DNA of 64,000 bases, from contig PUQB01000042.1 in assembly GCA_003024785.1 (NCBI GenBank), positions 65,552 through 129,551 of the forward strand, read 5' to 3'. A program made the position numbers and the translations under genes. This document shows positions 37,011 to 47,242 of the stretch, in pieces. This DNA is from Selaginella tamariscina (Eukaryota; Streptophyta; Lycopodiopsida; Selaginellales; Selaginellaceae). The first letter of the stretch is position 1. Every line of letters starts with the position of its first letter. A model generated the notes under the pieces. It ran no database searches. It had not been told where the DNA came from and saw only the letters and a program-made list of their open reading frames with translations.

Positions 37011-37648
37011 TGTCAAGCCACGATCCAGGAAACAGGAAGAGAGCAGGATTCCAAGGACATGAAGGCTTGACTCAGGAACAGGACCGAGAGCAGGACAGGA
37101 ACAGGAATAGGAACAGGACGGATCTAGGAGTAGACAGGATTAGGATAGGATCCGGGAGCAAGACAGGAAAGCACAGGATAGGATCCGGAGCAAAACAGGA
37201 ACAGGACAGGATCCCGGAGCAGGACAGGATCCAGGAACAGGACAGGAAATAGGAGCGAGACAGGAACAGGACAGGAAACAAGACAAGACAAGATTGATCG
37301 TAGTAAGACTGGTGTTGATAGTAACTGATTGTACAACAATTAGGTCGGAGCTTTTATGCTCACAACTCCAAGAGCTAATCTAGGCATGCATGCAAAAGTG
37401 GTTGCATGCATGCAAAAAGTGATTGCATGCATGCAGAGACTAAGATGAGTCCACATGTCCCTATCCTCTAGGCATATCCTGTGGCATATCCTGTAGGAAT
37501 ATCCTGCAACCGAATCCTGTGTCCGGAATCTTGTAGGAGTCCTGTAGGAAAATCCTGCAACCCATATCCTGTATCCGGAATCCTGTAGGAAAGTCCTGCA
37601 ACCCATGTCCTGTATCCGGAATCCTGTATTCTGTATCGGGTCGTGACA
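37011..37648 (-). repeat. 5' LTR of the chromovirus (right)
   Basis: 638 bp. It matches the left LTR with about ten small indels and only a few substitutions. The inner side reads, in element orientation, TTGACA then gtttgatagtaactgc; this is where a tRNA primer site should be, but it does not match the common initiator tRNA-Met end, so I cannot name the primer. Confidence 0.93.
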
Positions 37649-39367
37649 GTAGTTTGGGGTTTTAAGAAGCTTCATGCCTACTTGTATGGTTCGCGGACGT
37701 TGTTGAAGGGCGATCATGCAGTAGTCACTTTGTTGTTGAAGCGGAAGAATTTAATTGGTCGTACTGCTCGATAGGCCTTGAAACTTCAATTTACAACTTT
37801 AAAGTTGTTCATCGCCCAGGAAGTTCCATGGCTAATTGTTGATGCTCTTTCTCAGGCTCCTCTTTCACCTTCTTTCTCTTCTTTTGCCCCAGAGGAACTA
37901 GTTGTTTAAGCATCAATAGACTTTTTGGACGAAGATTCCGTACCATCAGTAGTTGTTGTGCTTTGATGTTCAGTGTCCGCAAAATGCAGAGTTAGATTTG
38001 CCATCTTTGGATGAAGTTCGGGAAGTTCAAAAAGTTGAGCCGTGGATTCAAAGGCTTCGTGATGGGTTTGAGAATCATGCATCACTTGCTAATGACTTGC
38101 ATTTTAAGCATTTACATTCGCAATATCGCCTTTAGGACGGCCTTTTTTTATTTGTAGGGACTAATCCAGATGATTATTTGCGGTTGGTGTACCTTTGGTC
38201 TTCGTTCCACGCTTCCTCCACACTTACCATGACTCTCCTATTCTCGGTGGGCACATGGGACATCATCGTGTGATGGAGAAGTTATGCAGATCTTTCTATT
38301 GGCCACAGTTACAGAAGATGTAATTCGGTATGTGTGTAGTTGTGTGTGGTGCCAAGCTCCCAATACTCCTTGTGTACTTCGGAAGGACGATTGGAGTCAA
38401 TTGCAGTTTCTCGTTCATTTGAATTGGTGGCATTTGATTTGATGGGACTTTTCCGCGATCGATTGCTGGCAACAAGTACGTTATTATTGCTTTTGACTAC
38501 CTAACTCGTTAGGTAAAAGTTGGTGCTCTTGCTAGTGCGACTGCTTTTGCTGTTGGTCAGTTTCTCCTTAATTGAATTATGTTTCAGCATTTTTGTTCGG
38601 AGCAAATCCTCTTGGACAATGGTCCTGCATTATGGTCGAGGCATTTCATGTTTTGACTTCTCGACTGGGGATACGCCACACTTTCACAAGTGGTTATCAT
38701 CCTCAGACAAATGGTTGGTGGGAACAGCTCATTAGGATCGTGAAATATATAAATTTTTAACATTCAGATTGGGATGGTTATCTACCATCTCTTCGATATG
38801 CTTATCTCACTGGAGTACAAGGTTCTGTTGGTACTTCCCCATATAAGCTCTTGTATGGTCATGACCCAGTGTTGCCAATAGAGTTGGGTCTGCCTTCTCG
38901 GTTGCCACGAGCTGCTGATGCTAGGTCATGAGATCGGTATTTGACAAGCATTCTTTCATTGGTTCGTGCAGAATCAAATAGAACACTTGGACGTGTACAA
39001 ATAAGACAACAACAATGTTACAACTTGCATCATAATCCTCTTACGGAGTACAAGGTTGATGAACTGGTGTTGGTTCGTTTTCCCAAACTTATGATACATG
39101 GTTTAGTTAAGAGTCTCCTTCCTCAATGAAAAGGACCATATCGAGTGCTACAGCAAGTAGGACCACAAGTTTATGACGTTCGGCACGACGACATCAACCT
39201 GATCCCCTAGAGATTGTACATGTGCAACAGTTCAAGCGTTTTGTACAACGGAAACAAGTTCTGCCGCTTACAAATCTACCAGTGCCTCCTCTTGATGTTC
39301 CTCTAGATCCAGGCCCATCTACCAGAGAACCCTAACCAACCTACTTCCTTACGAAAGAAAGGGATGA
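37649..39367 (+). pseudogene. RNase H and integrase remnant of the decayed gypsy element
   Basis: The plus strand continues the older element. LLKRKNLIGRTAR and a HRPGSSMAN-like spot in shifted frame mark the end of RNase H. Then come integrase pieces: a GGHMGHHRVMEKL zinc-site region near 38250, RYVCSCVWCQAPN near 38325, RLGIRHTFTSGYHPQTNGW near 38665 and GTSPYKLLYGHDPVLPIELG near 38830. Stops and frame changes are frequent. A purine tract directly precedes the right LTR at 39368. Confidence 0.75.
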
Positions 39368-39511
39368 TGTAAGATCCATGTGTACAACTGCATATATACA
39401 TACTATTAGAATTTTGATAGCCATCGGATTAATTTCAATCTAGACCACTCACTCTTGTATATAAGTTAAGGTTTATGAACTAATGGATATGCAATATTCC
39501 GAAATCTCACA
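39368..39511 (+). repeat. Right LTR of decayed gypsy element
   Basis: 144 bp, starting TGTAAGATCCATGTG and ending near TCTCACA. It pairs with 28832-28992. The P450 gene starts less than 200 bases downstream, so this LTR lies within the P450 promoter region. Confidence 0.7.
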
Positions 39512-39694
39512 TGGTTATATATTTTAATGTCATTTTATAAAAGTTCAAAAGCCTTGCGAAAGTCGTCAAAGGCGAGGCATTTATGTATATACTTTTTTTT
39601 TGTATGTATATACTTTTTTTTTTGTATTAATAATGGTCATTGACTTAAACCATCTGATTCACATATTGCTTGTGAGTTCCAATCTACTCCAGGT

Positions 39695-41238
39695 ATGGCA
39701 ATTCTAGATAGAGAAGTTTGCATGAGTGTTGCGCTAATCACCACTGTGCTCATAGTTTATCATGTGATTAAGCACTTCAGAGAGTATGGTTTCAATCGGA
39801 AACCATTTCACTACCCATTTTTCGGGTGCATATTTGAAGTAGTCAGCAACAAGGATAGGTTCCTTGATTGGGCAACTGATAATGTCCGTGAAGCCCCATC
39901 AAACACCGTCAAGCTAATGGTCAGGGCTGGAGAGGTTTACATCCACACTGCATATCCACCAAACATTGAGCACGTTTTGAAGAACAAGTTTGACATATAT
40001 ATCAAAGGCAAGGCATTCCAAGAGGGCCTGACTGAACTCTTAGGGTGGTGGAATCTTCAATACTGACGATGGTATGTGGAAATTCCAACGGAAAATCGCA
40101 AGTTTCGAGTTTACAACTCGGTCACTCGGGGACTATCTTATGGAGGCCTTGGACACCGAGACCCGTACACGACTAGTTCCCACAGTTGAAAGCTTTGTAG
40201 CGACAAGTTGACTTACAGGACCTCCTTATGAGATTTGCGTTCGATAGCATTTGTAAGCTGGCGTTTGGTGTTGATCCCTCTGCGCTGGATCCGTCTCTTC
40301 CGCATGGTAAGTTCATGAATGCATTTGATGCTGCGACGACCCTGTCGAATGAACGATACTATGTTCTTCATCCGCTGATATGGAAGACTCAGAGATTACT
40401 CAACATCGGACAAGAGCGGAAACTACAGGAAGCCATTCAAGCCGTACGTGAGTTTGCCGACTCTGTCATACAAACTAGAAAGTCAACACTTGATGAACAA
40501 GAGCATCTCGATCTCCTCTCCAGGTTCATGCGGTTCAACGCTCTATCTGACGAGGACATCGAACGGATTGAGAAGTTCTATTCATGTAAGGTGTACGAGA
40601 GACGGTTCCCAGACAGGTTCCTGAGAGATGTTGTGATAAACTTCATGTTAGCTGGACGAGATACTACTTCTTCAGCGCTTTCCTGGTTCTTCTGGTTGCT
40701 ATCGACACACCCGGACGTGGAAAACAAGATTGTATCTGAGATTCTCAAGGTAAAGAGGAGTGACAAGTTTAGTATCGCGGAACTTAAGGAGATGCATTAT
40801 TTGCATTCGGCTTTAATAGAGACGTTAAGACTCTATCCACCGGTTCCCCTGGATCCCAAAATTGCAATAGCGGATGATGTCTTGCCGGACGGGACCAAGG
40901 TAAGAAAGGGTGATAGAGTGACATACCTTGCATATGCCATGGGGAGAATGGAGAAGTTGTGGGGAAAAGATTGTATGGAGTTTAGACCTGAGAGATGGTT
41001 GAAAGACGGAGAGTTTGTTGGTGAAAATGTGTATAAGTTTCCGGTGTTTCACGCTGGGCCGAGGATTTGCTTGGGAAGAGATATGGCCATGCTTCAAATG
41101 AAATACGTTGTGGCTTCCTTGCTGTCCAGATTCTCATTTGTGCTTCCTACGGATTACCAGCCTAAGCAGAAGATCAATATTACTTTGCAAATCCATGGTG
41201 GTCTGCCTGCTACTGTCTGCAAACGAACTGGTGCTTAA
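39695..41238 (+). CDS. Cytochrome P450, CYP86 clan (fatty-acid hydroxylase type), two frame breaks
   Basis: CYP86-clan P450s mostly hydroxylate fatty acids at or near the omega end on the ER membrane, feeding cutin and related polymers. The N-terminus has a membrane anchor (VALITTVLIVYHVIKHF). Visible motifs: the early FEVVSNKDRFLDWATDN region; I-helix AGRDTT (40651-40668); ExxR as ETLR (about 40819); FRPERW (40981); and the heme loop FHAGPRICLG with its Cys near 41068. The C-terminus and length (about 500 codons) are normal and there is no intron. Two one-base-type breaks occur, near 40050 (LLG / GIFNTDDG) and near 40200 (before DLQDLLMRFAF). All key motifs survive, so I think sequencing indels are as likely as a pseudogene. 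Clan assignment is secure; the exact family (86, 94, 704) is not. Confidence 0.85.
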
Positions 41239-41310
41239 CATGGTTCTAATTACATAAAAATAAGCATATATATATATATATTGTGTTTTATATATATGTT
41301 ATTCTTTTAG

Positions 41311-41400
41311 GAAATGCCTGCTGAGGCTGCAGCCAGAGACGATTGTTGGTACGGGTATGCGTGTAGGACACAAAAGCATAACGTGGAGCGTGAATCTTGT
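41311..41400 (+). other. Cys-rich exon-like fragment, unidentified
   Basis: After a good acceptor (attcttttag) the plus strand reads EMPAEAAARDDCWYGYACRT then QKHNVERES, spaced like a zinc-binding segment. I cannot name the family. It lies 73 bases after the P450 stop and ahead of the HIT zinc-finger fragment, and may belong to either a lost gene or an untranslated region. Confidence 0.25.
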
Positions 41401-41562
41401 TGTTTGGTAGTTTTAGTTATGGTTGTACATTTTACAGGATTAAATAAAACATAAATTGATTTAATTACTGTGCAATTTTAAGAAATTTAATCCATTAATA
41501 TGAAATTACCTCAAAATGCTTTTAATGATTATTTATATGTTTAATTAAACTAGGTAGGGTTT

Positions 41563-41915
41563 ATGGGCGAAGACAGTTCAATCAGGCTCGTCTGTAGAGT
41601 GTAAGTAATTATTTGTAGATGCCAGAAGCAGTATGCGAATTACACTTGTCCCCGTTGCAATCTTCGCTATTGCTCCCTTCACTGCTACAAGGTTTATATA
41701 TACGCTTATACACCTGTTTCATATAGAGAAATGGCATTTTATATATATGTGTGTGTGTCCAGTACATATATCTCTCTCTCTCACACACACACATGTACAT
41801 ATATATCTATATAGTTATATGTATATGCATACATGTATTATTCTGCTATCTTAATATACATGTATGTGCATATATATTCCTTTTTAGGGGCATAGCACGG
41901 AGTCGTTCTCGCGAG
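41563..41915 (+). pseudogene. HIT-type zinc-finger gene fragment (ZNHIT2-like), broken
   Basis: HIT zinc fingers occur in snoRNP-assembly and chromatin factors. ATG at 41563 gives MGEDSSIRLVCRV. Removing 41601-41618, which has GT..AG ends, joins it in phase to CQKQYANYTCPRCNLRYCSL then HCYK (to 41691, donor gtttat). A third piece after tcctttttag at 41888 reads GHSTESFSR. Together they follow the CxxC, CxxC, CxxxC pattern of the HIT finger. Two oddities: the first intron is only 18 bases, too short for normal splicing, and the last piece appears to lack the residues carrying the final Cys of the finger. At about 41930 the gene gives way to peptide-gene block D, so the rest is missing. Confidence 0.6.
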
Positions 41916-42755
41916 GCACTACATTCTATTAATTATTAACTTGTAAACGTTTATTAAAATATGTACAGTGCCAAGTCGACACCAAAGAAGTAAATTAATT
42001 AAACAGGTTCTACTATATACTCTTTAAACTTTAATTAAAGATTTTATAATATTTCAACATTTAAAATTATAATTAAACATATATTTTTGATTGTAAATGT
42101 GGAGTGAATAAAATGAAGTTATTAATTAAATATTACTAAATTATCATAAATATTATGAATAAATCATTTATAATTTTCAATATAACAATTTCGTATAGGA
42201 TACACATTACTAAACTTCTTTTTAGTTCTTAAATTTAAGTAGTAAAATAGTCTGAGTTTTAAGTATTCATATGCATATGTGTGTGTACATTTACACATAT
42301 ATATATGCATGTTTCAGTATCGGCTAAGTTAAAGGTTGCGATGCAAAATCATCCCAAGAATATTCGCACGCATTTGAAAGATGTATGGAGTCCAATCTAC
42401 GTACCCTAATGAGTTTCGCATGAACACTCTTAACCACTGCAACACACACACACACACACACACACACAAGTGCATAAAACGCTCGCACACAAATACCCTG
42501 TTTCAATACCGAGTATAGTAGCTCAAAAATAATATATTTATATATAACAAACAGTTTATCAACTATATAGTCTTTTCCCCTTGGAAATCTCCACAAAAGT
42601 GATATTATAACAAGTATATATCAAATGTCATATCACATCTAATAGCAATAATTGCCATGCATGCCTGCCTTGTTCTTAACACAAGCCCATTTGTAATGTA
42701 TAGAAACAAACTATTTACCTTGTTTTTACCCCAAATGTATTTGTCGCTACACGAT

Positions 42756-42763
42756 TATAAATA
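42756..42763 (+). promoter_or_regulatory. Probable TATA box of the intact peptide gene
   Basis: TATAAATA lies 50 bases before the ATG at 42806. The 35 bases around it are the same in all four copies, and the leader contains CACTCACTCACAAACCA. Confidence 0.55.
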
Positions 42764-42805
42764 AGCTCTAAAGCATTTAAAAACACTCACTCACAAACCA
42801 AGAGA

Positions 42806-43060
42806 ATGTCTAAGTTCCTTGCTTGCATTCTTCTACTTGCTCTTGTTTTAGCTTTCTTTGCAGAAGCAAAGCCATGCGAGGACAACGATGCGTGTGAGGG
42901 CGACTTGGTGTGCCGTTTCGGGACATGTCGGGAGGCAGGCACTTGTGGGCAGTTCTGCACCAGTAGTCAGCAGTGCGCGGATGACCTAACGTGCATACCT
43001 CACGTTGAAGGCGGAACTTGTGGAGATGATCCTGATGCTGGTACACATCACTGCGATTAA
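42806..43060 (+). CDS. Cysteine-rich secreted peptide, intact copy D (84 aa)
   Basis: Starts MSKFLACILLLALVLAFFAE, a clear signal peptide with a likely cut after AEA (about residue 22), so the peptide should enter the secretory pathway. The mature part, about 62 residues, has ten cysteines with spacing starting PCEDNDACEGDLVCRFGTC and ending in GTHHCD; it is acidic and could form five disulfides. There is no intron, no propeptide site and no retention signal. I do not recognise the family; by general look it resembles small disulfide-rich defence or signalling peptides, but that is inference only. The start is the first ATG after a shared TATA box and leader. Three sister copies (19371, 25852, 26711) are broken, and the coding parts are almost identical apart from the breaks. 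Confidence 0.8.
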   Translation: MSKFLACILLLALVLAFFAEAKPCEDNDACEGDLVCRFGTCREAGTCGQFCTSSQQCADDLTCIPHVEGGTCGDDPDAGTHHCD

Positions 43061-43670
43061 ATTTTAATTAACACTCTCTCGATGTTACTTAGTTATATAT
43101 TTTTTCTAAGATAGGTAGTGTGTATATTGATTAGTTATATGTGTGTGTGTGTGTAAGCTTTGCATAAAAAAGCACTGCAGTCCCCACTAAACAAAGCCGC
43201 AATTGTAGCCTTAGAATCCAATGATTTGTTAAAAAAAACAATATAGTTATTAACAAAGTAATATTATTTTTATAAATTTAACTTGAATAAGATATATATA
43301 TAAGTTTATTCTCACCGATACCTAGTTTGGTATCGCTAGAAATGTTGAATGGTCACTAAGGTATCAAAACGTTTTTCCTTAACAAAAATCTTGCAGAGTG
43401 AGACCCCTTATGTCCTGTAAAGCATATGTTTATAATATGATAAAATGTCTTACATACATATACATTCACCATAGACAGGCATACATACACACACACACAC
43501 ACATATGTGTGCCCTTAGTAATACATAAAGTACGTATATGGTGCATACATGCATTTTCCCATTTGTACTTCACATTATTTACACAGACATTATAAGCTCC
43601 TATATTGACCATAGTAGTTTAAATTAAATTAAGAATAATTTAATGTCGTAATAATTTTCATTGTTTTATT

Positions 43671-44768
43671 ACAGCCATGTCAGATTAAATACCCTAAATA
43701 GAAAATAACGTGTGGTTTATTTACATTTTAATAAAACATAAAAATCAATCTTAATATATTTTAATTAAACAGTTTAAAATAATATGTAATTTATTTTAAA
43801 CTTCTGCTAATTTATTGTTTATTTTACACTTCTTTTTTTATTTATTTATAGTGAATATTCTTTTTTCTACGTACGTACATTAATATTTTTTTAATTACAT
43901 GTTTTAAATTCCTATTACCACACCCATGTGGGAGGATTCTATAGCTCCTCTCTTATTTGTTTAATGTTTATTAAAATCTATATTAAAATTTAATTTATTC
44001 AAATTTCATATATAGTTAGTTCTAACTCTCAATGATGAAATTTGAAAGTTAAAATAAGAAGAGTTTAAACATTTAAAAACTAAAATTTACATTTATAATT
44101 TGCTAAGTGATAAAATCATAGTGATATAATCATAGAGGCTATTTTTGTTATTTAAATGTACATCAAAGTTAAAAAAAACATTTAACATAAGAAGTGGAAG
44201 TGATTAGTATACATTTAGCGAAAATACAAAAACATAAAATACAGTAGTAAAGGTTGATCCTCAGCTTCGTCCTAACCAGAATAAAAACAGTATAAGGAAC
44301 CCTTAAGCTATTAAAACAATTTAATTATTAAAGATTTTTCTCTCTATATATATTCAAATTCAAATTAATAAAAGGATTATATTAATAGTACCCAGTTTAC
44401 TTAGAACAACCATGGACAGCTTCAGCCATCAAAATGGATCACCCCTAAAAAAAAATAAAAAAAAAAAACATGTTATATAGTAATAACTCGGTAGCATTTT
44501 ATAATATACATTAATGCCCTCTTATCACCAGTATAATGTCTTGTAGTATTAAAATGCACAGAAAGAGAATGTATATTAACCAAATGTTAATATGTTAAGC
44601 CTCTCTAGTTATATTACTATGTTATTGAAGTAGATTGATAAACATCATTTATAGTAGCTCCATTATATGCTCATCTAACTAAACTTTAAAAATAGCTATT
44701 TAAATTTTAATAAGGATTTATTAGCATTTATGAATAAAAGAGTTCAGAAGTACTTACTTGGTGCTTGA
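43671..44768. other. Spacer between the peptide gene and SF3A1
   Basis: AT-rich sequence with no recognisable gene; it probably includes the 3' untranslated region of SF3A1 next to 44769. A run of A lies near 44446-44468. Confidence 0.55.
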
Positions 44769-47190
44769 TTATTGCTTCTTTTTGCCACCACGCTCCCTCA
44801 AGCTTAAGCCGAGAGTTTCCCCGGGACCGATGTTGTAGTAGGCAAGAGTCTGAGTGTCCCTTAGGAAACCAATGCGTCCACTGAGCTTCTGCTTGTTTGC
44901 CGGCAATCCAATATCGGCAGCAATCTTCTCCTTGACTGCTGACACCGTCTCCTTCACCGACTGCATTGTGAGCTGCAGAGTCTGTCCCTTCAGGTTTCCC
45001 TCGCCTTCCACGTTTGGCACCGACACGGATACAGTTATAGGACCCTGCCCAAAAAATAAAGCATGAGAGAGAGAGGAGGGAGTGAGAGAGAAAGAGCTTA
45101 CAGGGTACTGGGAAGCAAAGTGGGACTCGGGCGTGAGTAGGGTCTCTTCGAGCCTCATCCTCTTGGGCTCCGGCTCGTCTGGTGGCGGCGGCATCACCAT
45201 TTCATCCGCAGGCAACGGTGGCATCCCTGGGAATGCAGGCGGAGGAGGCTGAACACATAGTAAAACACTCATTGTGTGAGAACATTCACATTATTATTCA
45301 AAAATAAATTAGCATGTCAATGCGTGTATTAATCAAGTAGCAATTTACCTGCATTTGCATCATTGGTGGTGGATGCGGCATGCCTGGCATAAATTGATAA
45401 GGCGGAGGCGGTGGCATAGGAGTCATGGTTGGCATCGACATTATCTTGAAATATAAAAACATAAGTTAGTACATATGTATCTCCATTTACTGTGTGTTCT
45501 GTCTAGTATACAAGCAACTCTTTCTCTCTCTCTCTCACACACACACACACTTACCGGTGGTCTGTTTGGAACCGGAGGAGAGAAAAGCAGGGGCCTTGGA
45601 GGTCCAGGAGGAGCTTGAATGGTGGCTTGAACACGAGGAACATTCACAACAAGCCCTGTGGGTGGTGGAAGCGGCTTCAAAGGTGGTGCCGGCTTAACTG
45701 TAAACATTCAATGGATGTTAGAACTTACGAAGTAGACCGATAATACCGCTTTAATATATATATCTGTTTATATATCTACGTGCACGTACTTGTTTGCATA
45801 ACGGGAATAAGGGAAGTCCCATCCCACTCTTCAACAGTCTGTGCCAATGCCTGGTTAGCAGTCCGGCTTATACTTCCGCTATGTCCATCCCATATCACCT
45901 AAGGTAAATCAATTAAAAAATGTTACACAAGGATACTACAAATTATAACATCTACATAAACATTAGCTCTAAATTCTTTCCTAGTGCTAAAAGATGTTCA
46001 CGGTTAAAAATTACTTGCACACCACACCCAATATTAATGTAGATAGAGAGAGAGAGAGAGACACACACACACACTCAAGGTACATACTCTACATGATATG
46101 CTCAATATGTATATTTCTATGCCTGATATCTTTCTCGCAATCCATAGCATCGAGCAATAGGAGCTGACTTATGATGGCACTAATACCTGCTTGGGTTCGT
46201 CCTTCTTCTTCTCAATCTCAGCCTTAACAGCGTTGAAACCTCTTCCTCGGTAGTACCAAATATATCCGGGCGAAGCCTGGCAAGCCCCATGAGGTTCCTG
46301 GATATCTCATCGTCCCCAGCAAGTGTAGTCTCCCTCAACTTGGCCATCATCCTCTCCTTCTGCTCCTTGTACTTGGGATCGATGAGCGTTACTCTCATGT
46401 GTTCTTCCATCTGGCTTATATGAACTTTATCATTTGTTATTGGATTTATCATCCACTTGGCTGGATCATCCGCATCCTGTAAACGCTCCTCCGGCCTGTC
46501 AAACACGTTCAAGTTCAGTTAATTACATACACGAGAGAAAGAGATTCACAGTTTAACAAAAGCAAACGGAATGAAAATTTACAAATAACGAAGACTTACA
46601 TTTTACCTTTAAGCGATACGGCACACATTTAACAAGATACAGGCATTAAAAAATAACGGTTCTACTATTGGCTTTAACACAAATTGCATGGACCTTGATG
46701 TATGCATTTCATATGTATGTATATTCATATGCCGCACACATGTAAATGCACAAAGTACATACCTCAGCCAGTTCTTTACAATCCGCATCGGTGGTTCGTC
46801 TTCATCGGCAGTAGCTGGAAGAGTTATTTGCACAACCTTCTTCTCTTTTTCTGCACATGTAGCCGTTTTTAGTAATTCTTTTGTGCATGTGCATGCAATA
46901 CAGAAATGATTACTGTTATCATATACTATACAAAATACATGTTATGGATGTATATTAAAATTTACCTGCTTTGGCCGCTGCTTCTGCTTGTGCTGCTTCT
47001 TGTTCCGCTTTCCTACTTTCCTCAACCAAGTGCAGCTCCTCCTCGTCCATTTCCATCTCCACCTAGAATAGAGGGTTAATTAAAGATACAGATGCGTGTG
47101 TTATGTACGTGTCTTGTTGTTTTGAAAATATGAACTGTTGGTATTTATATTCCATTTCAAAGTACTCATATAGCATATAACGTATCATTG

Positions 47191-47242
<52 letters not shown>

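Larger units (their letters stand above)
31248..37648 (-). mobile_element. Chromovirus (Ty3/gypsy with chromodomain), nested insertion
   Basis: A 6.4 kb LTR retrotransposon on the minus strand. The LTRs are nearly identical (648 and 638 bp), bounded by TGTCA and TGACA, and start TGTCACGACCC in element orientation. The order is gag, protease, reverse transcriptase, RNase H, integrase, chromodomain. Gag, protease and pol lie in three different frames, so at least two frame changes separate them; pol itself is open over 946 codons. A polypurine tract, AGGGAGGAGG (31899-31908), abuts the 3' LTR and overlaps the pol stop codon. Flanking pentamers differ (tacat and gtagt), so no target-site duplication is seen. 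Plant chromoviruses are aimed at chromatin by the chromodomain. LTR similarity implies a recent insertion. Confidence 0.93.
28832..39511 (+). mobile_element. Decayed Ty3/gypsy LTR retrotransposon, interrupted
   Basis: Short LTRs bound it: left 28832-28992 and right 39368-39511, both starting TGTAAGATCCA, sharing actcttgtatataagtta and ctaatggatat, and ending in a CACA-like end. A purine tract, CGAAAGAAAGGGATGA, precedes the right LTR. The gag, protease, reverse transcriptase, RNase H and integrase regions follow in the usual Ty3/gypsy order on the plus strand, all with stops and frameshifts. A younger chromovirus occupies 31248-37648. Across that site the reverse transcriptase thumb and early RNase H are missing, so sequence was lost. 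I see no matching target-site duplication around 28832 and 39511. Confidence 0.8.
41930..43670 (+). repeat. Peptide-gene block D
   Basis: The block starts directly after the broken HIT gene and shares its 5' flank with block A (to 20450) and its 3' flank with blocks A and C as far as about 43670 (ttgaccata, then a truncated end). It contains the only intact peptide gene. It lies over 13 kb from the other copies, with both retrotransposons in between. Confidence 0.7.
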
